A stretch of 64,000 bases of DNA from an uncultured bacterium (GCA_949292185.1 CASEYP010000029.1:124001-188000), one strand, 5' to 3'. Numbered from the stretch's first letter, positions 1 to 8,882 are shown. Made by a program: numbers and translations. The notes: generated by a model from the sequence alone, not told the origin.

Positions 1-360
1 TGAATCGATTTCATCAAAGTTATCAAGAATTTTACTTACCATATCACTTGAATAAGCACCAGATGCAGCAAGTTGTGTAAGTTCTGAACGAGAAACCCCT
101 GATGATGCGATTGTATTTGTAAGTTTAGAAATTTCATCTGCGCCGATTACACCATCACCATCTTTATCAAGTGTTGAAAAATTATTTTGCAAATAAGACG
201 CAAATGATTGGTTTAAAGTTAAATAATTTGTAGAATCATTTCTTGCTTTTGTTATATTTTCGTAAGTAACACCATCTTCAGGATACAAAGAAGCTAAATA
301 TGAATATGTATTAGCCAAATTAGAAGATATACTTGTAATAATAGATGAACCTGATGCCAT
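1..360 (-). CDS. EF-hand domain protein, C-terminus beyond window edge
   Basis: The reading frame opens at an ATG (358-360 on the complement) behind a good ribosome site (AGAAGGA) and runs without a stop to the window edge, giving 120 residues. Residues 65-76 form a textbook EF-hand calcium loop (DKDGDGVIGADE, with D1, D3, D5, G6, I8 and E12 all present), and a second helix-loop segment follows. The N-terminus is Ser/Asn-rich without a signal peptide. Calcium binding is therefore well supported; the cellular role is not. The N-terminus of the 1430-residue protein at 10381 has a degenerate stretch of similar style. Confidence 0.8.
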   Translation of the reverse strand, partial: MASGSSIITSISSNLANTYSYLASLYPEDGVTYENITKARNDSTNYLTLNQSFASYLQNNFSTLDKDGDGVIGADEISKLTNTIASSGVSRSELTQLAASGAYSSDMVSKILDNFDEIDS

Positions 361-485
361 AATATAAATCCTTCTTATTTTTCTACCTTATCTTTATAAT
401 AATAATTTTTTAGAAAAAATCAACTATTAATATAACTGATATAGAATATTTATATGATAAAATACAAATAAAAGACGAGGGAAGT

Positions 486-1070
486 ATGTTAAAAAATAAA
501 GATGAAATTGTTGAAGTTTTAAATAATAATGGCGTTATCGCTTATGTTACAGATACAGTTTGGGGACTTGGCTGTCTTCCAAACAACGAAAAAGCCGTAA
601 AAAAAATCTACGAAATAAAAAAACGCGAAGCACAAAAACCGCTGATTTTAATGTCAAATGACATATATCACCTGTTAAATTACGTAAAACCAATCCCAAA
701 AATAGGGCAACAACTAATAAAAAAATATTTTCCTGGAGCACTAACAATCGTAACGGATAAAAATGAAAACACACCGGATTACATTACATCGAATATGTCA
801 ACTGTTGGAATAAGAGTTCCTGACAATAAGGTTTTTCAAGAAATTTGCGAGACAATTCCGGGACACGTTTTGGCAACAACCAGTGCAAACTTATCACATC
901 AACCTTCTGCAAAAACTTATGAACAAGCTCTTGAAAATATGACAGGATTAGCTGACCTTATCATAGAAGATTATGGCTGCCACGCAAAAGGTCTTGAATC
1001 TACTGTTGTTGGCGTTATGAATAACGAACTGAGAATATTTAGACAAGGCGAAATCCATTTAGAAATTTAA
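486..1070 (+). CDS. tsaC: L-threonylcarbamoyladenylate synthase (Sua5/YrdC/TsaC family)
   Basis: This enzyme makes threonylcarbamoyl-AMP from threonine, bicarbonate and ATP, the first step of the universal t6A37 tRNA modification in the cytosol. The 194 residues match the single-domain YrdC/TsaC length. Visible hallmarks are the N-terminal substrate strand with TDTVWGLG, the K-x-R-E-x-x-K-P-L segment near residues 46-52, and the late S-T-V-V motif. It lacks the extra C-terminal Sua5 domain. A GAGG ribosome site precedes the ATG. The glycosyltransferase starts about 50 bases downstream on the same strand, so the two may be co-transcribed. Confidence 0.93.
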   Translation: MLKNKDEIVEVLNNNGVIAYVTDTVWGLGCLPNNEKAVKKIYEIKKREAQKPLILMSNDIYHLLNYVKPIPKIGQQLIKKYFPGALTIVTDKNENTPDYITSNMSTVGIRVPDNKVFQEICETIPGHVLATTSANLSHQPSAKTYEQALENMTGLADLIIEDYGCHAKGLESTVVGVMNNELRIFRQGEIHLEI

Positions 1071-1126
1071 ATGATTTGAAATTTATTTCTTTTTTTAATA
1101 AGATGATAAATAATGAGGGTATTTTT

Positions 1127-2701
1127 ATGGAATTGATTTTATATATCATTTATTTATACTTAATAATTTACACACTTTATCTTTTAATTTTGTCTGTCAG
1201 AAACCTAAAAGATAAACCTTTCACGATTGAAAAAAAATATTCAAAACACGATGATATAAAAAACAATTTTGCAGTAGTAATATACAGCCATAACCATAAA
1301 GAATGCCTGCAAGAACTTATTGAACAAATAAAAATGCAAGATTACCCTCTAGCAAATTTCAAAGTTTATGTAATCTTAGATAATTGCAATGACGGCTCTG
1401 AAAAATTATTTGAATATGACAATTTCTTACACGTATTAAATATTCAAGATGTAGGAACCTTGGGCAAAGATAAATCAATAGCAATGCTATTGGAGGAAAT
1501 AAAAAAAGATACTACAATAGATGCTTATATATTTATTGACAGTATAAGAAAAATCGCTCCTGACTTTTTAACATTAGCTAATGCTGCAATTAGAAAAGCC
1601 GATGTTGTAACCGGTGAACTAAACATTAATAGAGAAAATTTAGATATCGTAGATAGCATCAAATCTGTCCATAAAAAATACCATGCAAATTTCTTTAAAC
1701 AAGCACGCTCATTACTGGGACTTGCAACACAAATCGATTCAGGCTTATTTATCATAAAGAAATCTGCACTTGAAGATATTGAAAATAATCATGATATAAA
1801 CTTTAAAGATGCAAATTCAGAATTAGAATTCAGTCTTTTATTATCTCAAACAGGGCACAAATGTGTTTATAATCCAAATATTCAATCCTATATTTTAGGT
1901 CAAGATTGCACATTTAGAAAACCTAGATTATCAAAAAGATTTAACCTTTTAAAAAATAATTTTAAAAATTTAAAATCTTTTAATTTCACATTTTTAGAAC
2001 ATATATGCTCACTTCTAAATCCAAATATTTGGCTAATAATTGCAGCTTATGCAATACTAATAAATTATGCATACCACTACACATTTATTGTAAAATGCAA
2101 TGTTGTAATTTTTTCAGCAATAGTATTACTTGCAGTATTTGGAATAAGCCTAGTAAATGCAAAATTAAGTACAAAAGAAACATTTTTACTATTTTTATAT
2201 CCGATATATTCAATATGTCATATTATAAAGAACTTCCCGCCAATTAGAGCTTTATTAAAAGCAATCGGTGCAAATACAGACAAAGAAGTTGATAAATTAA
2301 CAATTGATGTTATGGTTCAAACAAAACACGGAGACAGAAATTGTAAATTAGAATTTATCTCAACTGAAAATGAACTTTCAAAAATAAGATTTATATATAA
2401 GAATAAAAAATACACAACATCCTCTCATCTTAGAATGATAGATGCACTACAACAGTTAAAATCAAAAATGGAAGATTATGGTTTAACTCTAAAAATATGC
2501 AGTTGTTGTGCGAACTTTACATCATGCGTAGATGGGTCAACTAACATGCTAAAAGGTCAATGCCACAATGAATTTCCAAGTCCGTTACTAAACGAACCAA
2601 GACCAACACTTATATGGAATTCATGCTCTAGCTTTGAACCTGCAAAAACAAATAATTTTATAGAAGAAATGGCTCAAGAAGTAGAACACCAAAATAATTA
2701 A
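1127..2701 (+). CDS. Family 2-like membrane glycosyltransferase with Cys-rich C-terminus
   Basis: I chose ATG 1127 over an in-frame upstream start at 1076 because TGAGGG lies 7 bases before it and the protein then begins with a membrane segment (residues 1-20). A GT-A fold follows: a nucleotide-binding strand region (VVIYSHNH), ILDNCNDGS, and a Gly-Leu-Ala/Asp-Ser-Gly acceptor region. About three membrane helices lie near residues 300-380, as in processive GT2 enzymes. The usual DxD/DADN metal motif is replaced by FIDSIRK and no QxxRW is evident, so activity is uncertain. The last 100 residues form a separate domain with six cysteines (CSCC, FTSC, GQCH, NSCSS) that could bind metal. The substrate is unknown. 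Confidence 0.7.
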   Translation: MELILYIIYLYLIIYTLYLLILSVRNLKDKPFTIEKKYSKHDDIKNNFAVVIYSHNHKECLQELIEQIKMQDYPLANFKVYVILDNCNDGSEKLFEYDNFLHVLNIQDVGTLGKDKSIAMLLEEIKKDTTIDAYIFIDSIRKIAPDFLTLANAAIRKADVVTGELNINRENLDIVDSIKSVHKKYHANFFKQARSLLGLATQIDSGLFIIKKSALEDIENNHDINFKDANSELEFSLLLSQTGHKCVYNPNIQSYILGQDCTFRKPRLSKRFNLLKNNFKNLKSFNFTFLEHICSLLNPNIWLIIAAYAILINYAYHYTFIVKCNVVIFSAIVLLAVFGISLVNAKLSTKETFLLFLYPIYSICHIIKNFPPIRALLKAIGANTDKEVDKLTIDVMVQTKHGDRNCKLEFISTENELSKIRFIYKNKKYTTSSHLRMIDALQQLKSKMEDYGLTLKICSCCANFTSCVDGSTNMLKGQCHNEFPSPLLNEPRPTLIWNSCSSFEPAKTNNFIEEMAQEVEHQNN

Positions 2702-2738
2702 TTTGCTTACCTAAAGACTTGGAGAGTATAATATAAGT

Positions 2739-3899
2739 ATGAAAAAAGTACTAAGCTTTATATTAATAACAATGCTACTATTTAGCAATACAGCTTTGCT
2801 GGAAGCATCTGAACCTCTAAAAGGATCAGTTACTGAAACTGAAGAATATAAAAATCTTGAAAACGATATATTTACAGGAAAAGTTGAAACACTAAATAAA
2901 AAAGAAATTATAAACATGACCGTTTCTCAAGTATTGGATTCATCTTATTCAATAGAAGGCGATGAATTTTTTGCGGAAGTCACAGATGATGTTTATGGGG
3001 ATAAAGGCATAGTAATTCCAAAAGGAACACTTGCCCACGGCAAACTAACCAATACAACAGAACCCGGCAGATTAGGTAGGGAAGCCACAATGGACTTAGC
3101 ATTTGATTACCTTGTAACACCTGATGGCAGAGAAATTCCAATCGAAGGGAAAATGTCAACAAAACTGCACCCTGTAACAGAAAGCGCTAAAATTGTAGCT
3201 CAAGATTTAGGCTATACCGTTGCAGGAGGTGCTGTTGGAGGATTGATGGCACTAAATTGGCTAGGCATAGAAGCTGCAATCGCATCGCAAGGTTATACTT
3301 TAGCCGGAGGTGCTGCTATAGGCGGTGTAGCAGGACTTGGAATTGCACTACTTAGAAAAGGTAACCATGTTCTAATTGCCCCAGGTGATGAAATTAAAGT
3401 AAGAATCAATACCCCGCTTGAACTTCCTGTCTATAAACAAGAAGCTCTAAAACAAGAAGAAATAACTTACGAAGGGCTAAATATAAGTATAAATGATGTA
3501 CGTCATGAAAAAGACCCTTTTGGAGAAGTAAATACAATAACTTTAACAGTTTTAATCTCAAACATGTCAGATAAAACTCTATCCGGCTTTGATATGGCAT
3601 TAGTAAACGATTACAATGTAAAATTCAGCCCATCAATATTTGGGGATACAAAGTTAATGTTCAGACAAATAAAACCCGGCGATAAAGTCGTTGAAAATGT
3701 ATCATTTGCTGTAGATAATATCAATAGAAAATTTTGGCTAACTTTTTACGATAGAAAAAATAGTCAAATAATCGCTAAAGTTTCAGTAGATAATGCTTAT
3801 AGAGCATTACCTGAAAAAATAAAAAAGAAAAATAAAAAAATAAGAACTAAAGGTCAAAGTTTCAAAAAAGAAGAAGACTTTATGGATATGGACTTTTAG
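2739..3899 (+). CDS. Secreted protein of unknown function with 'IPKGT' barrel-like domain
   Basis: A Sec signal peptide (residues 1-24, cleavage near LEASE) begins this 386-residue protein. Residues 70-150 form a beta-rich region with the motif VIPKGTLAHGKL followed by a 'TPDGREIPIEGK' strand pair. A Gly/Ala-rich hydrophobic stretch at about 160-210 resembles a glycine-zipper or membrane hairpin, and a second beta-rich domain closes the protein. The secreted protein at 23521 shows the same order (PAGTTLRGEI, 'NGKTYAADAK', hydrophobic hairpin), so I regard them as distant paralogs. The PxGT strand pattern recalls VirB10/TrbI-type barrels, but the similarity is too weak to name a function. Confidence 0.6.
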   Translation: MKKVLSFILITMLLFSNTALLEASEPLKGSVTETEEYKNLENDIFTGKVETLNKKEIINMTVSQVLDSSYSIEGDEFFAEVTDDVYGDKGIVIPKGTLAHGKLTNTTEPGRLGREATMDLAFDYLVTPDGREIPIEGKMSTKLHPVTESAKIVAQDLGYTVAGGAVGGLMALNWLGIEAAIASQGYTLAGGAAIGGVAGLGIALLRKGNHVLIAPGDEIKVRINTPLELPVYKQEALKQEEITYEGLNISINDVRHEKDPFGEVNTITLTVLISNMSDKTLSGFDMALVNDYNVKFSPSIFGDTKLMFRQIKPGDKVVENVSFAVDNINRKFWLTFYDRKNSQIIAKVSVDNAYRALPEKIKKKNKKIRTKGQSFKKEEDFMDMDF

Positions 3900-3930
3900 C
3901 TTAATTCATGTAAAGATTTTATACAAACAC

Positions 3931-3966
3931 TTGTAAAAAAAATATTTTATATTACAATTATAGTAA
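3931..3966 (+). promoter_or_regulatory. Promoter with overlapping dyad, candidate BlaI-type autoregulatory operator
   Basis: TTGTAA (3931-3936), a 16-base spacer and TACAAT (3953-3958) form a plausible sigma-70 promoter for the repressor gene 26 bases downstream. The dyad TTAC-N7-GTAA (3952-3966) covers the -10 box, where a repressor would block initiation. BlaI/CopY proteins bind TACA/TGTA-type dyads and usually autoregulate; binding here is inference. Confidence 0.5.
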
Positions 3967-3991
3967 TTCAGAATACAAATAGGAGGAAATT

Positions 3992-4336
3992 ATGGCTTGC
4001 GGATCTCTTGAAATCGAAATATTAAATACCTTTTGGAACCTAACTGAAAATGATGAAGATAGAGATATTTCAATTCAGGATATAGTTGATGAACTATCTA
4101 AAAACGGAACTGAAAGAGCATACACAACCATAAAAACCGTAATGGACAGACTTGTTACTAAATGTATTTTAGTAAGATACAAAGTTGGTAAAAAGTTTTT
4201 CTACAAAGTTACAATGGATAAAAGAGAGATGGCATTAGATATGCTAAAAGAATTTACATCAAATTTCTTTAACGGCGATTATGCACAAATGGTTCGCTTT
4301 GTAGAAAGAGAAACTGATGAAATTTTAGTTAAATAA
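3992..4336 (+). CDS. BlaI/MecI/CopY-family transcriptional repressor
   Basis: The 114-residue protein has the family's layout: an N-terminal winged helix (LEIEILNTFWNL, then the recognition-helix region AYTTIKTVMDRLVTK and wing YKVGKKFFYKV) and a C-terminal dimerisation helix with the F-V-E-R-E ending. An AGGAGG ribosome site lies 6 bases before ATG. Family members repress beta-lactamase, mecA or copper genes and are often inactivated by the membrane protease BlaR1. No blaR1 lies nearby; the genes downstream are a small unknown protein and a secreted serpin-like protein. The regulon is therefore probably different from classical antibiotic sensing. Confidence 0.88.
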   Translation: MACGSLEIEILNTFWNLTENDEDRDISIQDIVDELSKNGTERAYTTIKTVMDRLVTKCILVRYKVGKKFFYKVTMDKREMALDMLKEFTSNFFNGDYAQMVRFVERETDEILVK

Positions 4337-4348
4337 TACTAGTCTAAA

Positions 4349-4738
4349 ATGCCGAATGAAAATATAAAAGATAGACGTTTTGTTGCAAACCTATTAAGAA
4401 AAGTCCGTATTGGAGAGTGCTGCGTAAGAGAAGCCTTAATGGCATACCCAAAAGATACGACTGATGAAAGTCTTATTGCAGCTTATCACGCATTAATACA
4501 TTATGAAGCGGATGAAGATATCAGATTTAGGGATGCTCTTTATAAAGAAGAACAAGATGACTATATAGAATTTTTAGCGTATACTCTAGATAAGGGTGAA
4601 GATTTACCGGAGAACATTATAAATAATTATAAAAAATTTTATGATAGTGCTCCTATACTTCACAAAAATAATTTCCAAGGATTTTTAAAAGGTTTTTGGA
4701 AATCGTTAAACATAGGATTTAAAAGGAGAAAAGAATGA
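4349..4738 (+). CDS. Small cytosolic protein of unknown function in BlaI operon
   Basis: This is a 129-residue, mostly helical, charged protein without signal peptide or membrane segment; I do not recognise the family. It starts 12 bases after the repressor stop with no clear ribosome site, suggesting translational coupling. Its stop overlaps the next start by four bases (ATGA at 4735-4738), so the three genes form one operon. The C-terminal third is basic and aromatic (GFLKGFWKSLNIGFKRRKE). Its role may be linked to the secreted protein that follows. Confidence 0.7.
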   Translation: MPNENIKDRRFVANLLRKVRIGECCVREALMAYPKDTTDESLIAAYHALIHYEADEDIRFRDALYKEEQDDYIEFLAYTLDKGEDLPENIINNYKKFYDSAPILHKNNFQGFLKGFWKSLNIGFKRRKE

Positions 4739-5781
4739 AGAAGTTATTAATTAGTTTGGCTTTATTATTTACAACCCTAAGTTGTATTGTGCCAAGTGCT
4801 ATGGCGACAGAACAAAGCATTGATGTTTTGCCGACAATGAATTGGACAAGCTCTGCACCTAACAGAATTTGGGTTGGTACATTCCAGATTGTATGGAATG
4901 AATTTATGGATAACATAGTTAAAAAACCAATCAAATTTGTAGATTATAATTCACAGGTAGCTAAAGCTTTAAATAAACAAGACTTCAAAAAGAAAAATAT
5001 AAATGAAAATTCTTATTATACAAAATACGGCTCAGTTTCACCTGAATTAAAAACTGAAATTGAAAAGGGAATAAAAGAAAAATTCGATGAAACAAGTGAT
5101 ATTTTAGATACAATGGATTGGACAGCAAGTCCTGATAAGATTTTGGTATATGCAATGCTTAAAAAAGATTTCAAATTTTTAAAAGCATTTGACAAACTTG
5201 GAGAAGGACCATTTGCTCAAAATCAAACACCTGTTGAATATTTTGGTATAAATAGCGACAGCAACAAAAAATTAGATAAAAACTTAAAAGTATTATTCTA
5301 CAATAATGAAAACGACTTTGCCGTAAAACTATATACTCAAGATGACGATATGGTTTTATTATATAGAACAAATGATGACGTTACATTTGACAAATACTTT
5401 AAAGATATCGAGAAAAAAGCAAACAAATACAAAGGCGAAAAGAACTTCCAAAAAGATGATGAATTAAAAATTCCTAACATCAGCTTATATAAAGAAGCAA
5501 GCTTTAATGATGTAGAAGGTCATCAAATCAAAGGTACAAATTTACAAATCGACAGAACTATCGAAACTGTAGACTTTAAAATGAATAACGAAGGTGTAGA
5601 ATTAAAAAGCGAAGCTGCAATTATAGCAAGAATGACAGCTTTATTACCGGAAGTTAATCGCAGATTCTATTTTACAGATAACTTTGTTCTATTCTTAATT
5701 GAAAAAGGACAAAAAGTACCATATTACGCAATGAAAGTAAATGATGTTGAAACCTTAAACAACACAGCTAAGGCTGAATAA
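4735..5781 (+). CDS. Secreted serpin-like protein
   Basis: A signal peptide (residues 1-25, ending SAMA) precedes about 323 mature residues. The C-terminal 55 residues line up with the end of alpha-1-antitrypsin-type serpins: a hinge-like NEGVELKSEAA, a 15-residue stretch from the hinge Gly to the P1 position, LPEV, then YFTDNFVLFLIEKG and a final strand YYAMKVND matching the serpin 'PFVFLI..FMGKVVNP' region. Earlier, W-T-x-x-x-D-K-I and YAMLKKDFKFLKAFDK resemble the helix-F/strand-3A region. The hinge has Lys, Ser and Glu where inhibitory serpins have small residues, so it may not inhibit. The family assignment is my inference from pattern. It is the last gene of the BlaI operon, followed by a terminator. 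Confidence 0.5.
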   Translation: MKKLLISLALLFTTLSCIVPSAMATEQSIDVLPTMNWTSSAPNRIWVGTFQIVWNEFMDNIVKKPIKFVDYNSQVAKALNKQDFKKKNINENSYYTKYGSVSPELKTEIEKGIKEKFDETSDILDTMDWTASPDKILVYAMLKKDFKFLKAFDKLGEGPFAQNQTPVEYFGINSDSNKKLDKNLKVLFYNNENDFAVKLYTQDDDMVLLYRTNDDVTFDKYFKDIEKKANKYKGEKNFQKDDELKIPNISLYKEASFNDVEGHQIKGTNLQIDRTIETVDFKMNNEGVELKSEAAIIARMTALLPEVNRRFYFTDNFVLFLIEKGQKVPYYAMKVNDVETLNNTAKAE

Positions 5782-5797
5782 TACTATAAAAAAGATA

Positions 5798-5836
5798 AAA
5801 GGCGGGTTGGCTTTATTAAAAGCCAACCCGCCTTTT
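5798..5836 (+). terminator. Rho-independent terminator
   Basis: The stem GGCGGGTTGGCTTT pairs with AAAGCCAACCCGCC around a short loop and is followed by TTTT. It closes the BlaI/serpin-like operon. Confidence 0.93.
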
Positions 5837-5895
5837 GGTTAAAATAAAAAGAAAATCAACTTGACCAAACTGTTTAGCCAAACTATAATCAGGAT

Positions 5896-7269
5896 ATGGC
5901 AAAAGTTAAATCAAAATGGGTATGTCAGCAATGTGGTTATGAAACGGCAGGATATTTAGGGAAATGTCCTGAATGCGGCTCGTGGGGAAGTTTTACAGAA
6001 GAAATTTTAACCAATACAACAAAACCACAAAACATATCACCACAAGGAATTGCAAATGATGCAAAACCATCATTGATAAATGATATTCATATTGGGGAAG
6101 AAGTTAGGATAAGCACAAACATTTCAGAATTTGACAGAATACTTGGCGGCGGGCTTGTTCAAGGCTCATTAGTGCTAATTGCCGGAGATCCTGGTATTGG
6201 GAAATCCACAATTTTACTTCAAACAAGCGGTGAATTAGCTAAAAATGGTCAAAAAATATTATACGTATCTGCTGAAGAATCAGCAAGTCAGTTAAAATTG
6301 AGAGCAAACAGACTTGGGATTAAATCAGACAATCTATACGTTTATCCGCAAACAAACTTAGAAAGTATCAGACAACAAATTGATGAACTAAAACCGGATA
6401 CTGTTGTAATAGATAGTATTCAAGCCATATATTCACAAACAATAACAAGTTCAGCAGGAAGCGTATCTCAAATTAGGGAATGCTGCAATATATTAATGCA
6501 AATTGCAAAAACTCAAAACATAACAATTATAATAATCGGTCACGTAACCAAAGACGGAAATATTGCAGGTCCAAAGATTTTAGAGCACATGGTAGACACT
6601 GTAATATCATTTGAAGGTGATAAATACAAATCTTACAGAATGCTACGTTCAATGAAAAACCGATTTGGAAACACCTCAGAAGTAGGAATATTTGAAATGC
6701 AATCCCACGGGCTTGTTGAAGTAAAAAATCCAAACGAACTATTTTTAAATGAACGTTCTCAAGATTCAATTCCTGGAAGCGCAATAATAGTAACAAATGA
6801 AGGTACAAGGCCTTTACTTGTTGAAATTCAAGCACTTGTTGGCACAACTCCATATCCAACCCCAAGACGAGTAACTAATGGAGTTGATACAAGCAGACTA
6901 CTTCAAATATTAGCCGTATTGGAAAAAAGAGTGGGATTAAATTTATCTAAACAAGATGTATATGTAAATGTAATGGGTGGCATCGAAATAGATGAACCAA
7001 GTGCAGATTTAGGTATTGCAATAGCAATAGCAACTTGTGCAAGAGATGTTGTAGTAGATCCACAAACGGTTATTATCGGCGAAATTGGGCTATCTGGTGA
7101 AATTCACCCAGTAAATAATATAGAAAAACGCCTTAATGAAGCCGTAACCTCAGGATTTAAAAAAGCAATCATCCCATACGCAAACCGCTCAGCTAAGAAT
7201 GACAAAATCCAAATTGTACCTGTAAAAAGACTAATTGATGCCATTACAGCTTGCGTAACACCACAATAA
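5896..7269 (+). CDS. radA: DNA repair protein RadA/Sms
   Basis: RadA is a RecA-like ATPase helicase that promotes branch migration during recombinational repair. The 457 residues match the usual length. Seen in order: an N-terminal zinc finger (Cys10, Cys13, Cys24, Cys27), Walker A GDPGIGKST near residue 97, Walker B (TVVIDS), the RadA-specific KNRFG motif near residue 254, and the C-terminal Lon-like domain (NVMGGIEIDEPSADLGIA, then IGEIGLSGE). The pncC gene follows within 13 bases, so the two are probably co-transcribed. Confidence 0.97.
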   Translation: MAKVKSKWVCQQCGYETAGYLGKCPECGSWGSFTEEILTNTTKPQNISPQGIANDAKPSLINDIHIGEEVRISTNISEFDRILGGGLVQGSLVLIAGDPGIGKSTILLQTSGELAKNGQKILYVSAEESASQLKLRANRLGIKSDNLYVYPQTNLESIRQQIDELKPDTVVIDSIQAIYSQTITSSAGSVSQIRECCNILMQIAKTQNITIIIIGHVTKDGNIAGPKILEHMVDTVISFEGDKYKSYRMLRSMKNRFGNTSEVGIFEMQSHGLVEVKNPNELFLNERSQDSIPGSAIIVTNEGTRPLLVEIQALVGTTPYPTPRRVTNGVDTSRLLQILAVLEKRVGLNLSKQDVYVNVMGGIEIDEPSADLGIAIAIATCARDVVVDPQTVIIGEIGLSGEIHPVNNIEKRLNEAVTSGFKKAIIPYANRSAKNDKIQIVPVKRLIDAITACVTPQ

Positions 7270-7282
7270 AAAGGTAATAAAA

Positions 7283-7771
7283 ATGAAACCGGAAGAAGAA
7301 TTAGGTAAATTTTTAACAGAAAATCATTTGACAATAGCAACGGCAGAATCCTGCACAGGCGGACTGCTAAGTTCAAAATTAACCGACGTATCAGGAAGCT
7401 CTGAATACGTAAAACTAAACTTTGTAACTTATGCCAACGAAGCAAAACACCAAATACTAAACGTAAGTTGGGATATTTTAAACAACTTTGGTGCCGTAAG
7501 TGAACAATGTGCACAAGCAATGGCAGAAGGACTTCAAAAAGCCACAAATTGCGATGTTGCCCTATGCACAACAGGTATAGCAGGTCCAACAGGAGGCACT
7601 AAAGAAAAACCTGTAGGTCTTATCTATATTTCTATCAAATACAAAAATATAGTGACCGTAAAAGAAATTAAATTACCGCCAAACACTCCAAGAATTAAAA
7701 TGAAAGAAGAATTTGCAAACCACGCCCTAAAATTTGCACTATCAATATTAACCAGCGACAAACTTTGCTAA
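7283..7771 (+). CDS. pncC: Nicotinamide-nucleotide amidohydrolase (CinA C-terminal domain)
   Basis: PncC deamidates nicotinamide mononucleotide to nicotinate mononucleotide, recycling NMN made by DNA ligase. The 162-residue protein is the stand-alone CinA C-terminal domain: TAESCTGGLL near residue 14, the VTYANEAK segment and CTTGIAGPTGGT. It lacks the N-terminal MoCF-like domain found in full CinA. Its 3' end overlaps the convergent gene below by 24 bases. Being next to radA is consistent with a DNA repair and ligation context. Confidence 0.93.
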   Translation: MKPEEELGKFLTENHLTIATAESCTGGLLSSKLTDVSGSSEYVKLNFVTYANEAKHQILNVSWDILNNFGAVSEQCAQAMAEGLQKATNCDVALCTTGIAGPTGGTKEKPVGLIYISIKYKNIVTVKEIKLPPNTPRIKMKEEFANHALKFALSILTSDKLC

Positions 7772-8653
7772 TATTTCAGGGAATTTATTTATCAAAGAAT
7801 CCGCAAATTTTTCAGTATCAATTTGAGTAGTAACAATCGCCAACAAATCTTGAGGCAATTGATTTATCATTTTTTGCAAATACTCAGGCTTAATTACATT
7901 CATAGATTTAATCATATCTTCTTTGTTTCTTTCAACATTAATCATATGAGTATAAGCTTCAGTATCAAAAATTTGATAATATTTATTCTGCTCATTTGTC
8001 AGCATAAATGTCAATTCTCTTTTTTGAGTAGGCTCTAAATTTGTAATAGCATTTTTATAATTTAAATCTCCAAGCTGTCCGATTTGCTGAACCAATTCCT
8101 CACTGCTGCCTTCAGCCTCTTGACCTGTTACACTTTCCAGAATTTGCTGCAAATACATCTCCGGTATAGATTTCAAATTCTGCAAAAGCATTTCTTTATC
8201 CATATCAAAACTTGTTAAAAGCCTATCTAATTCTTTTTCTGGCATATATTTTATAACTTCTGATTCAGAAAACATTTGAAAAACAGCCTTTAACATCTCC
8301 TCTTTTGGAATATCTTTTAGCAAATCCAACAAACTATCTTGTGTAAAATACTGCAATCCCTGAACCAAATCATCTTCTTCCAACATTGGAACAAGCTTTT
8401 CTAACTGAGAAGAAGTCATTTCTTTCATTATAGTCAACTTATTTTGAGGATCAGCTAACTGAAACAATTCAATTAATGTATTAACATCAGAAAACATATC
8501 AGCAGCAAGTTGAATAGCAGCCTGATTACCGGAAGCCGCCTCTGCTTCTAATATATCTTCTACAGTCATATTTTGATATGTCTCCATTTTAGCATCGGAG
8601 ATATTCAACTTGGACTGTATATATGCTAAATCTGTATCAATTTTAATTGACAT
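7748..8653 (-). CDS. Helical-repeat protein, MgtE-N/FliG-like pattern, unknown function
   Basis: The 301-residue acidic, all-helical protein lacks a signal peptide and membrane segments. Residues 80-190 show repeating short helices (LEKLVPMLEEDDL, LLDLLKDIPKEEML, EVIKYMPEKELDRLL) with the rhythm of MgtE N-terminal and FliG armadillo-like repeats; the C-terminus continues it (LINKFPEILAKF). I infer a protein-interaction scaffold. The ATG has GAGG 10 bases upstream. No transporter domain is attached, so it is not a magnesium channel. Confidence 0.65.
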   Translation of the reverse strand: MSIKIDTDLAYIQSKLNISDAKMETYQNMTVEDILEAEAASGNQAAIQLAADMFSDVNTLIELFQLADPQNKLTIMKEMTSSQLEKLVPMLEEDDLVQGLQYFTQDSLLDLLKDIPKEEMLKAVFQMFSESEVIKYMPEKELDRLLTSFDMDKEMLLQNLKSIPEMYLQQILESVTGQEAEGSSEELVQQIGQLGDLNYKNAITNLEPTQKRELTFMLTNEQNKYYQIFDTEAYTHMINVERNKEDMIKSMNVIKPEYLQKMINQLPQDLLAIVTTQIDTEKFADSLINKFPEILAKFVAG

Positions 8654-8840
8654 GCCAAAAACCTCAAAATCTCTCTTTTATATATTAACGGATTATTTTT
8701 TTTGATTTTTCAATTAATAAAAGATATTTTAACAAAATTTTACAAAGATAAAAAGTCAAATATACACTTAATTTCAGGAGAAAATAATTATTAACTTTTG
8801 TAACGATTTTACTTGTTTTGTAACAAAACTTTATAGTTTT

Positions 8841-8876
8841 TATACTTTATATATATAAGGGAAAAATATAAGGAAT
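8841..8876 (+). promoter_or_regulatory. Upstream motif shared with the gene at 50989
   Basis: TATACTTTATATATA (8841-8855) and TATAAGGAAT (8867-8876) recur with near-identical spacing (26 versus 25 bases) before another small-protein gene at 50949-50983. The second half includes the probable ribosome site. The match suggests a shared promoter class. Confidence 0.5.
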
Positions 8877-8882
8877 GGGAAA

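Noticed and set aside
7748-8653. MgtE magnesium transporter
   Set aside because: Only helical repeats of MgtE-N/FliG style are seen; CBS and membrane domains are absent.
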